NCBI GenBank assembly: GCA_023394255.1
Contig: JAEXAZ010000196.1
Span: 1 to 5,180 of the forward strand
Direction of reading: 5' to 3'
DNA: 5,180 nucleotides
Origin: Bacillota bacterium
Lineage (GTDB): Bacteria; Bacillota; Clostridia; Oscillospirales; Ruminococcaceae
Positions 1 to 5,180 of the stretch are shown here, one piece after another; position 1 is the stretch's first letter; the number at the start of each line of letters is the position of its first letter. The translations under genes and the position numbers were made by a program. Below the pieces are notes generated by a model. That model worked only from the letters and a program-made list of their open reading frames with translations. It did no database searches and was not told where the DNA came from.

Positions 1-1
1 G

Positions 2-1456
2 GATAAAGAACACTATGGCATGGTGAAAGTCAAGGAGCGCATGCTTGAACTGCTTGCAGTACGTAAGCTGGCGCCCGAGATCAAAGGCCAGATTATCTGC
101 CTGGTGGGCCCTCCCGGCGTCGGCAAGACCTCGATCGCGCGTTCGATCGCGAAATCGATGGGCCGGAAATATGTGCGCCTCTCTTTGGGCGGCGTTCGGG
201 ATGAAAGCGACATCCGCGGCCACCGCAAGACGTATATCGGTTCCATGCCGGGGCGGATTATCAATGCGGTCAAACTGGCCGGCAGCAGCAATCCCCTGAT
301 GCTGCTGGACGAGGTGGATAAACTGGGCAGCGACTACCGCGGGGACCCGTCCGCCGCGCTGCTGGAGGTGCTGGATTCCGAGCAGAACCACGCTTTCCGC
401 GACCACTTCATCGAGGTGCCGTTTGACCTTTCCGAGGTACTTTTTATTGCCACCGCGAATACACTGGATACGATTCCCGCTCCGCTGCTGGACCGTATGG
501 AAATTATCCAGCTCAGCAGCTATACCCGCGAGGAGAAGTTCCAGATCGGCAGGACCTACCTGCTGCCGAAACAGATGAAGCGCCACGGCCTGACCGCCGC
601 GAAGGTAAAAGTGTCCGACGACGCGATTTATGCGCTGCTGGATAACTATACCCGCGAAGCGGGCGTACGCAATCTGGAGCGCGAACTGGCTTCCCTGCTG
701 CGCAAGGCTGCAAAACGCATTGTGGCGGGGGAGACAAAGAAAGTCGTGATTACCAACGACAATATCGTGGAATTTCTTGGCCCGCGTAAATTTAAGCCCG
801 AGCAGATTCAGAATTATGACGAGGTCGGGCTTGTAAACGGCCTGGCATGGACAACTGTCGGCGGTGAAATGCTGCAGGTGGAGGCTGCCGTGCTGGATGG
901 AAACGGAAAGATCGAACTGACCGGTTCGCTGGGCGATGTAATGAAGGAATCTGCCCACGCGGCGATCAGTTATATCCGTGCCCATTGGGACAAGTACGGT
1001 TTGGAACATGATTTTTATAAAACCCGCGACGTTCACATCCATGTGCCGGAGGGCGCTGTTCCAAAGGACGGCCCCTCTGCCGGCGTTACCATCTGCACCG
1101 CGCTGGTATCGGCGCTTTCCGGAGTTCCGGTTCACCGTGACGTTGCGATGACCGGTGAAATTACCCTGCGCGGCCGTGTGCTCCCGATCGGGGGCCTGAA
1201 AGAAAAGTCGATGGCGGCTTACCGCGCCGGCATCAAAACCGTGGTGATCCCGGCGGAAAACGAGCCCGACCTGGCCGAGATCGACCCGGTCGTGCGCGAG
1301 CATATTGATTTCATTACGGCAGATAAAATCGATTCGGTGCTCAATGTCGCCCTGGCGGGCAAGCTGCGGCAGTCGGTCGGCCAGCTGACGCTGGATGACA
1401 TCGCGGTTGAAGCTTCCGAAAAAGCAACCCAGACCAATACGTCGATTCCGCAGTAA
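2..1456 (+). CDS. lon: ATP-dependent protease Lon (LonA), 3' part; 5' end outside window
   Basis: Lon is a cytoplasmic hexameric AAA+ serine protease that unfolds and degrades damaged and regulatory proteins. The reading frame is already open at the left edge: residues before the first ATG (DKEHYG) match the conserved stretch ahead of the ATPase domain, so the ATG at 20 is internal and about 300 N-terminal residues are missing. The 484 visible residues hold Walker A GPPGVGKTS (36-44), Walker B LMLLDE (99-104), sensor-1 Asn153, the likely arginine finger Arg165 (LLDRMEI) and sensor-2 Arg223 (GVRNLER). The protease domain follows, with catalytic Ser359 in KDGPSAG and Lys402 in GGLKEK. Their 43-residue spacing equals that of S679 and K722 in E. 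coli Lon. All catalytic residues are present and the C-terminus looks complete, with a short polar tail. The last codons form the left arm of an inverted repeat. engB follows after 37 bases, a gene order known in Firmicutes. Identification is very secure. Confidence 0.98.
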   Translation, partial: DKEHYGMVKVKERMLELLAVRKLAPEIKGQIICLVGPPGVGKTSIARSIAKSMGRKYVRLSLGGVRDESDIRGHRKTYIGSMPGRIINAVKLAGSSNPLMLLDEVDKLGSDYRGDPSAALLEVLDSEQNHAFRDHFIEVPFDLSEVLFIATANTLDTIPAPLLDRMEIIQLSSYTREEKFQIGRTYLLPKQMKRHGLTAAKVKVSDDAIYALLDNYTREAGVRNLERELASLLRKAAKRIVAGETKKVVITNDNIVEFLGPRKFKPEQIQNYDEVGLVNGLAWTTVGGEMLQVEAAVLDGNGKIELTGSLGDVMKESAHAAISYIRAHWDKYGLEHDFYKTRDVHIHVPEGAVPKDGPSAGVTICTALVSALSGVPVHRDVAMTGEITLRGRVLPIGGLKEKSMAAYRAGIKTVVIPAENEPDLAEIDPVVREHIDFITADKIDSVLNVALAGKLRQSVGQLTLDDIAVEASEKATQTNTSIPQ

Positions 1457-1469
1457 TCCTGCGGAATCG
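1443..1469 (+). terminator. Perfect 11-bp hairpin over the lon stop codon; weak terminator or processing site
   Basis: The arms 1443-1453 and 1459-1469 (CGATTCCGCAG and CTGCGGAATCG) are perfectly complementary. The 5-base loop TAATC contains the lon stop codon TAA. The tract after the stem (TTCTTC) is only partly U-rich before an A run, so this is at best a weak intrinsic terminator. It could instead attenuate, protect or process the mRNA between lon and engB. The structure is read directly from the sequence; the function is inferred. Confidence 0.5.
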
Positions 1470-1478
1470 TTCTTCAAA

Positions 1479-1484
1479 AAGGGG
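1479..1484 (+). promoter_or_regulatory. Ribosome binding site of engB
   Basis: AAGGGG lies 9 bases before the ATG at 1494, in a purine-rich run (AAAAAGGGG). This decides the start: the same frame is open further upstream into lon, but those codons encode a basic, non-conserved stretch overlapping lon and have no comparable site. Confidence 0.7.
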
Positions 1485-1493
1485 CGGCATCCT

Positions 1494-2117
1494 ATGAACT
1501 ATCATCATGTGCAGTTTGAGAGGAGCTTCGGGACATCCGAGCAGCTCCCCGAGTCCGACCTGCCTGAAATCGCTTTTGCCGGACGTTCCAATGTCGGCAA
1601 AAGCTCGATGATCAATAAACTGTTTAACCGCAAACAGCTCGCCCGGGTTTCCGCCGTACCCGGAAAAACGGCAACAATCAATTTTTTTCACGCGGACGGA
1701 ATCCGTTTTGCGGATCTTCCCGGCTATGGCTACGCCAAGGTTTCCAAAAGCGAAAAACGGCGTTGGGGGGAGCTGATCGAGGGCTATTTTGCCCAGGACC
1801 GCGATTTGCGGCTTGTCTTTCAGCTGATCGACATGCGCCATGCGCCGTCAGCGGACGATCTGGTTATGGTCAATTTTCTGATTGACCATGAAATCCCTTT
1901 TGTGATCATTCTGACGAAAAAGGATAAACTCTCCGCGACGGCGCAGAGAGAACGGCTGGAGCGTCTGCGGACGGAGCTGCCCTATGCCGAACAGATTACA
2001 ATGATCCCGCTGTCGTCCGAAACCGGGGACGGAATTGAACGGGTCAAAGAAATTATTGCGGAGATCGAGCAGGAATGCGCGGCCGATTCGCCTGAAAGTT
2101 CCGACGGCATGATTTAA
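1494..2117 (+). CDS. engB: Ribosome biogenesis GTPase EngB (YsxC/YihA)
   Basis: EngB is a small TRAFAC-class GTPase, essential in several bacteria, that acts in late assembly of the 50S ribosomal subunit. The 207-residue product has the usual family length. The G motifs are in order: G1 GRSNVGKSS (30-38), G2 region PGKTATINF with Thr59/Thr61, G3 DLPGYGYA (74-81), G4 TKKD (141-144) and G5 SSETG (174-178). The DLPGYGYA block and the GRSNVGKSS P-loop are characteristic of EngB rather than of Era or EngA. The C-terminus ends in a short acidic, probably disordered tail. The ATG at 1494 is chosen because AAGGGG precedes it at good spacing and because the typical N-terminus (YHHVQFERSF, then PEIAFAGRSN) begins there. 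It follows lon by 37 bases, across the hairpin at the lon stop, and is probably at least partly co-transcribed with lon. Confidence 0.97.
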   Translation: MNYHHVQFERSFGTSEQLPESDLPEIAFAGRSNVGKSSMINKLFNRKQLARVSAVPGKTATINFFHADGIRFADLPGYGYAKVSKSEKRRWGELIEGYFAQDRDLRLVFQLIDMRHAPSADDLVMVNFLIDHEIPFVIILTKKDKLSATAQRERLERLRTELPYAEQITMIPLSSETGDGIERVKEIIAEIEQECAADSPESSDGMI

Positions 2118-2129
2118 TTTATCTTACGG

Positions 2130-2159
2130 CCGGGAAACGCAAAACCTGCCGGTTCCCGG
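2130..2159 (+). other. Inverted repeat in the engB-lysA gap (possible weak hairpin)
   Basis: CCGGGAA (2130-2136) and TTCCCGG (2153-2159) are exact reverse complements separated by 16 bases. Two G-U pairs could extend the outside of the stem, and an inner CG/CG pair of bases can form after one mismatch. The following bases TTTACC are a poor U tract. It may act as a partial terminator or an mRNA end signal for engB, but the large loop makes this uncertain. Confidence 0.3.
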
Positions 2160-2177
2160 TTTACCTATCAATTTCTT

Positions 2178-2186
2178 AAAGGATGG
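2178..2186 (+). promoter_or_regulatory. Ribosome binding site of lysA
   Basis: AAAGGATGG resembles AAGGAGG with one mismatch. Measured from AAAGGA, it stands 9 bases before the ATG at 2193 but only 3 bases before the ATG at 2187. The longer spacing is the workable one, so the second ATG is favoured as the lysA start. Confidence 0.55.
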
Positions 2187-2192
2187 ATGACA

Positions 2193-3494
2193 ATGTTTGT
2201 TTCTGACTGCCTGGGGATCAACGACCTCGGCCACCTGACAATCGGCGGGCGTGACACCGTCGAGCTGGCCCAGACATACGGCACGCCGCTGTATGTGATG
2301 GATGAAAATGAGATCCGCCGGGCATGCCGCAGCTATTTCGATTCTGTCAAGAAATACTATGGCGGGCGAGGGCTTGTGACCTATGCCAGCAAAGCGTTCT
2401 GCTGCAAGGCGGCCTGCAAGATCGTGGCGGAAGAGGGGCTTGGGCTGGACGTTGTCTCCATCGGCGAACTTTACACCGCGATGAGCGTGGATTTCCCGCC
2501 GGAACGCATCTTTTTCCACGGCAACAATAAAACCGCTCAGGAGCTTCTTGCGGCGATCGAGTACGGGGTCGGGCAGATTGTGGTGGATAATCTCACCGAG
2601 CTGGAACTGCTCAACCAGCTTGCGATCAGCCAGAAGAAAACGATCAGCATTTTGTTCCGGATTAAGCCCGGAATTGATGCCCATACCCATGACTTTGTGC
2701 GTACCGGACAGATTGACAGCAAATTCGGTCTTGCGCTGGAAACAGGGGAGGCGATGGAGGCGGTCAAAGAGGCGGCGCAGATGAAGGGCGTCGCCCTCAA
2801 AGGGCTTCACTGCCATATCGGTTCCCAGATCTTCGACATTGAGCCGTTTGAACACGCCGCAGCGGTCATGCTGAATTTTATTGCGGATATCAAAAAGGAA
2901 ACGGGGCTTGCATTGGAGCTGCTTGATCTGGGCGGCGGATTCGGCATCAAGTACCTGCCGCAGCACGACCCGGTGGAATATGACCGCTACATGCAGCGCG
3001 TCGCGCTTACGGTGCGCAGGACATGTGAAGAAAAGAATATTGATATGCCCTTTATCGTCATCGAGCCCGGCCGTTCGATTGTCGGACCCGCCGGGATCAC
3101 TCTCTATACGGTGGGTTCTGTCAAGGAAATTCCGAATGTCCGCACCTACGTTTCCATAGACGGCGGCATGGGGGACAATCCGCGTTATATCCTGTATCAG
3201 TCCCAGTATGAGGCGGTGGTTGCCAACAAGGCGGTCCAGCCGAAAAACAAAACCGTTACCATCGCGGGCAAATGCTGTGAAAGCGGCGACCTCATCGGCG
3301 AACACATGCAGGTGCAGGATGTGCAGGTGGGCGATATTGTCGCGGTGCTTGCAACCGGAGCTTATAATTATTCGATGTCTTCCAACTACAACCGGATTCC
3401 AAAACCTCCGGTCGTCATGCTGAAGGATGGCGAGGCGAGAGTTGTCGTCAAGCGGGAGACACTCGAAGATATCGTCCGCAACGACTTGCTTTAA
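2193..3494 (+). CDS. lysA: Diaminopimelate decarboxylase LysA
   Basis: LysA is a PLP-dependent fold III decarboxylase that turns meso-diaminopimelate into L-lysine and CO2, the last step of lysine synthesis, in the cytoplasm. It acts as a dimer. The 433-residue product has an alanine-racemase-type TIM barrel followed by a C-terminal beta domain. The PLP lysine is Lys67 in YASKAF. HCHIGSQ (206-212), LGGGFG (246-251) and EPGRS (291-295) are the cofactor and phosphate-binding blocks. CCESGD (361-366) carries the catalytic cysteine, most likely Cys362, contributed across the dimer. AYNYSMSSNYN starts at 390. No key residue is missing. An in-frame ATG at 2187 would add two residues; the RBS spacing favours 2193. 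No other lysine-pathway gene is in the window, so it sits apart from dap genes here, behind engB. No strong promoter was seen just upstream, so read-through from lon-engB is likely. Confidence 0.97.
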   Translation: MFVSDCLGINDLGHLTIGGRDTVELAQTYGTPLYVMDENEIRRACRSYFDSVKKYYGGRGLVTYASKAFCCKAACKIVAEEGLGLDVVSIGELYTAMSVDFPPERIFFHGNNKTAQELLAAIEYGVGQIVVDNLTELELLNQLAISQKKTISILFRIKPGIDAHTHDFVRTGQIDSKFGLALETGEAMEAVKEAAQMKGVALKGLHCHIGSQIFDIEPFEHAAAVMLNFIADIKKETGLALELLDLGGGFGIKYLPQHDPVEYDRYMQRVALTVRRTCEEKNIDMPFIVIEPGRSIVGPAGITLYTVGSVKEIPNVRTYVSIDGGMGDNPRYILYQSQYEAVVANKAVQPKNKTVTIAGKCCESGDLIGEHMQVQDVQVGDIVAVLATGAYNYSMSSNYNRIPKPPVVMLKDGEARVVVKRETLEDIVRNDLL

Positions 3495-3558
3495 GTCCGA
3501 TCCCTCTAAAACGAATTATTGATACGAACTATACATAGAATCCGGAGAAGTATTTTTC

Positions 3559-3576
3559 GTAATTGTACAAATTTAC
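3559..3576 (+). repeat. Imperfect palindrome upstream of the yerC promoter; possible operator
   Basis: An exact 8-base palindrome TTGTACAA (3563-3570) is flanked by GTAA on the left and TTAC on the right. The flanks are also complementary but offset by two extra bases on the right. It lies 18 bases before the -35 box, in AT-rich sequence where such repeats can arise by chance. A regulator site is possible; no specific protein can be named. Confidence 0.3.
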
Positions 3577-3588
3577 ATAAGAACCCCC

Positions 3589-3617
3589 TTTACTTTCATG
3601 CTCTAAAATGATAAAAT
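3589..3617 (+). promoter_or_regulatory. Sigma-A-type promoter with extended -10, driving yerC-methyltransferase-hslO
   Basis: The -35 box is TTTACT (3589-3594), 4 of 6 against TTGACA. The -10 box is TAAAAT (3612-3617), 5 of 6 against TATAAT. The spacer is exactly 17 bases and a TGN motif (TGA, 3609-3611) sits directly before the -10, giving an extended -10. Transcription would start near 3624, leaving a leader of about 35 bases. The region 3495-3658 is AT-rich, holds no gene and shows no clear lysA terminator, so some read-through from lysA is also possible. Confidence 0.7.
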
Positions 3618-3643
3618 CATACCAATGAGAGATTTATTATTTT

Positions 3644-3648
3644 GGAGG
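3644..3648 (+). promoter_or_regulatory. Ribosome binding site of the yerC-like gene
   Basis: A full GGAGG core lies 10 bases before the ATG at 3659. A TTG at 3653 in the same frame is only 4 bases away, which is too close, so ATG 3659 is preferred. Confidence 0.75.
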
Positions 3649-3658
3649 CGTATTGGTT

Positions 3659-3946
3659 ATGAATACAAAATTGAAGGACATGAATGTAGATTTCCTGTTT
3701 AAAGCCGTCCTTTCCCTGAAAACGATGGAGGAATGCTATAACTTTTTTGATGATCTTTGCACGGTGCCGGAACTGAAAGCGCTGTCCCAGCGTCTGGAAG
3801 TTGCCAAAATGCTCAGCGAGGGCCGTGTTTACAGCGATATCGTCGCGAAAACAGGGGCTTCCACCGCAACCATCAGCAGGGTGAACCGCTCGCTGAACTA
3901 TGGGAGCGACGGCTACAAGGTCATTTTTGAAAGGGTTAAAGACTGA
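3659..3946 (+). CDS. yerC: YerC/YecD-family TrpR-like putative DNA-binding protein
   Basis: This 95-residue protein belongs to the small YerC/YecD family, part of the Trp repressor fold group. Its target and ligand are not established to my knowledge. The family signature is clear: FFDDLCTVPELKALSQRLEVAKML (residues 29-52), then a helix-turn-helix at about 58-79, whose recognition part GASTATISRVNRSLNYG (66-82) is almost the same as in B. subtilis YerC as I recall it. There is no membrane segment or signal peptide. It is preceded by an extended -10 promoter and a GGAGG site, making it the first gene of its transcript. Its TGA overlaps the ATG of the methyltransferase by one base, so the two are probably translationally coupled. 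A role as a repressor, perhaps of its own operon, is inference from the fold. Start at ATG 3659 rather than TTG 3653 because of RBS spacing. The family call is secure; the function is unknown. Confidence 0.93.
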   Translation: MNTKLKDMNVDFLFKAVLSLKTMEECYNFFDDLCTVPELKALSQRLEVAKMLSEGRVYSDIVAKTGASTATISRVNRSLNYGSDGYKVIFERVKD

Positions 3947-4686
3947 TGTCCTATAACGTGTTTGCCGCTTATTACGACCGCCTGATCCGGGAGGTCGATT
4001 ACCGGCGGCGGGCGCAGTATTTTGATCAGATCATCAGACAGCATTTTCAGGTGACCGATGAGACCATTCTGCTCGATCTGGCCTGCGGGACGGGAAACTT
4101 ATCGGTGGAACTGTCTGCCCTTGGCTATGATGTCATCGGGGTGGATGGAAGCCCGGACATGCTGTCTGAAGCTGTGTCCAAAAGTGCCGGAGAAAAACAG
4201 ATTTTGTACCTTCGTCAGGATATGGCGTCGCTGGACCTCTATGGTACGGTTGACATTGCGGTCTGCGCGCTGGATTCCCTGAACCATGTCGCCGATGCGG
4301 CGAAATTGAAAAAGGTCTTTGAAAAAGTTTCGCTGTTTACCGCGCCGGGCGGACTGTTTTTGTTTGACGTAAATACGGAATATAAGCATCGGGAAATTTT
4401 GGGCAACCAGACTTTCGTGTATGATCTGGACGATTTGTACTGTGTCTGGCAGAACGCGACCGACGAAACGCTGACCACCGAAATTTCACTGGATTTTTTT
4501 GTCCGGCGGGGAAATACTTATGTTCGGGAAAGCGAGAGCTTTCGTGAGCGCGCATGGCCGCAGGAACATCTCCGCGGCCTTTTGGAGCAAACCGGTTATC
4601 AGCTTCTGCATATTTATGCGGGAGATACCTTTGAACCGGTTGGCTCTACGGCTCAGCGCGCGGTCTTTGTGGCGCGCAAAAAATAA
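3946..4686 (+). CDS. Class I SAM-dependent methyltransferase, substrate unknown
   Basis: This 246-residue protein has a Rossmann-type methyltransferase domain. Motif I is LDLACGTGNL (43-52), the SAM-binding glycine loop. Asp67 in VIGVDGSPDML is the acidic residue expected to hold the SAM ribose hydroxyls. RQDM (90-93) supplies the likely adenine contact, CALDSLNHV (107-115) is the motif IV region and PGGLFLFDVNT (134-144) is the strand 5 block. The N-terminal start (YNVFAAYYDRLI) resembles the YqeM-like group of Firmicute methyltransferases. The part after about residue 145 (YDLDDLYCVWQN, then a charged beta-rich stretch) probably forms the substrate cap. It may act on a small molecule, but nothing in the sequence names the substrate. 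The start overlaps the yerC stop (TGATG), with AAGGG (3931-3935) 10 bases ahead, which suggests coupled translation. hslO follows closely. The domain call is very secure; the specific role is unknown. Confidence 0.93.
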   Translation: MSYNVFAAYYDRLIREVDYRRRAQYFDQIIRQHFQVTDETILLDLACGTGNLSVELSALGYDVIGVDGSPDMLSEAVSKSAGEKQILYLRQDMASLDLYGTVDIAVCALDSLNHVADAAKLKKVFEKVSLFTAPGGLFLFDVNTEYKHREILGNQTFVYDLDDLYCVWQNATDETLTTEISLDFFVRRGNTYVRESESFRERAWPQEHLRGLLEQTGYQLLHIYAGDTFEPVGSTAQRAVFVARKK

Positions 4687-4697
4687 TGCAGGACTTT

Positions 4698-4702
4698 GAG
4701 GA
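4698..4702 (+). promoter_or_regulatory. Ribosome binding site of hslO
   Basis: GAGGA ends 7 bases before the ATG at 4710. An in-frame ATG at 4686 overlaps the methyltransferase stop (TAATG) but has only A-rich sequence without a Shine-Dalgarno core ahead of it, so 4710 is preferred. Confidence 0.65.
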
Positions 4703-4709
4703 AACGATC

Positions 4710-5180
4710 ATGGGAAAAATGATTCGAACAATTGCGCATGACGGCTCCGCCGTCTGCATCGCGATAGATTCTACTGACATCGTCGCGGAGATGGAACGCA
4801 TCCATAAGACTTCCGCGACTGTCACGGCGGCGCTCGGGCGGCTGATCACCGCGGCGTCAATCATGGGATCGATGCTGAAAAACGAGACGGACAGCGTCAC
4901 CGTGCGCCTGGCGGGCGGCGGGCCTGCCGGTTCGCTTATTGCGGTTTCGGACAGCCATGGAAACCCCCGAGGCTATGTTGCCAATCCGATTGTCGAGATT
5001 CCGCTCAACCGGTATGGAAAGCTGGATGTTGCGGGTGCGGTGGGAACCAACGGAACGCTCTCTGTCATTAAGGATGTCGGCCTGCCCGAGGCCTCCACCG
5101 GTTCGGTTCCGATTGTTTCGGGGGAGATTGCGGAGGATATCACCAGTTATTACGCTGGCAGCGAGCAGACTCCTTCTATC
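4710..5180 (+). CDS. hslO: Redox-regulated chaperone Hsp33, 5' part; cut by right edge
   Basis: Hsp33 is a cytoplasmic holdase chaperone switched on by oxidative unfolding: hypochlorite or peroxide oxidises zinc-bound cysteines in its C-terminal domain, which then frees its substrate-binding surface. The 157 residues present, of roughly 290 in the family, form the N-terminal domain. The opening GKMIRTIAHDGSAVCIAIDSTDIV is typical, as are HKTSATVTAALGRLITAASIMGSMLK (about 32-57), the conserved VRLAGGGPAGSLIAVSDSHGNPRGYV block and the late motif SGEIAEDITSYYAGSEQTPS, which closely matches other Hsp33 proteins. The zinc cysteines (CxC and CxxC) lie beyond the window, so redox regulation cannot be confirmed here. 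ATG 4710 is chosen for its GAGGA site; starting at 4686 would add eight non-conserved residues. It follows the methyltransferase by 23 bases and probably shares the yerC promoter. Confidence 0.96.
   Translation, partial: MGKMIRTIAHDGSAVCIAIDSTDIVAEMERIHKTSATVTAALGRLITAASIMGSMLKNETDSVTVRLAGGGPAGSLIAVSDSHGNPRGYVANPIVEIPLNRYGKLDVAGAVGTNGTLSVIKDVGLPEASTGSVPIVSGEIAEDITSYYAGSEQTPSI

Noticed and set aside
131..151. Direct repeat TCGATCGCG at 131-139 and 143-151
   Set aside because: It encodes the repeated SIA residues just after the Lon Walker A motif (SIARSIAKS), so protein sequence and codon choice explain it.
1395..1493. Upstream extension of engB by 33 codons overlapping lon
   Set aside because: The added residues are basic and not conserved in EngB, and the Shine-Dalgarno site serves the ATG at 1494.
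1341..1841. A 166-codon open frame on the - strand across the lon end and the engB start
   Set aside because: It is covered by two secure genes on the + strand, crosses their junction, and has no recognisable protein motif.
2124..3305. A 393-codon open frame on the - strand opposite lysA
   Set aside because: It lies almost wholly within lysA, its product resembles no family I know, and long antisense frames are expected opposite GC-rich codons. No RBS-promoter case was seen for it.
3519..3547. TTGATA (3519-3524) as a second promoter -35
   Set aside because: The sequence 17 bases downstream is GC-rich (CCGGAG) and does not resemble a -10 box.
3495..3560. Possible lysA terminator near the run TATTTTTCG
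   Set aside because: I found no stem of useful length ahead of the T run; the only complementary segments are about 5 bp and far apart.

Overview
This 5.2-kb window is ordinary bacterial chromosome. It holds six protein-coding genes, all on the + strand and tightly packed, with a cut gene at each edge. Protein sequences, gene order and Shine-Dalgarno sites point to a Firmicute of the class Clostridia. The moderately high GC content and the lon-engB-lysA order suggest the Oscillospiraceae/Ruminococcaceae side of that class. This placement is inferred from family resemblance and was not tested by a search.

Layout, left block (1-3494): the ATPase and protease domains of Lon (5' end outside the window), then the ribosome-assembly GTPase EngB (YsxC/YihA), then diaminopimelate decarboxylase LysA. 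The gaps are short (37 and about 75 bases). Each holds or borders an inverted repeat: an 11-bp hairpin with the lon stop codon in its loop, and a weaker hairpin between engB and lysA. No convincing promoter was seen inside this block.

Middle (3495-3658): a 164-base AT-rich spacer, the only real intergenic region. It carries a good sigma-A-type promoter with an extended -10, an imperfect palindrome upstream of it and a small inverted repeat over the -10. No clear lysA terminator was found.

Right block (3659-5180): a YerC/YecD-family TrpR-like putative DNA-binding protein, a class I SAM-dependent methyltransferase whose start codon overlaps the yerC stop by one base, and the redox-regulated chaperone Hsp33 (hslO), which runs off the right edge. 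These three are probably one transcript from the middle promoter.

Functionally the window mixes protein quality control (Lon, Hsp33), 50S ribosome assembly (EngB), lysine synthesis (LysA), and two conserved genes of unknown target (YerC-like and methyltransferase). I saw no mobile element, CRISPR array, RNA gene or defence system, and nothing that amounts to a new system. The points worth a second look are small regulatory structures and the coupled yerC-methyltransferase pair.
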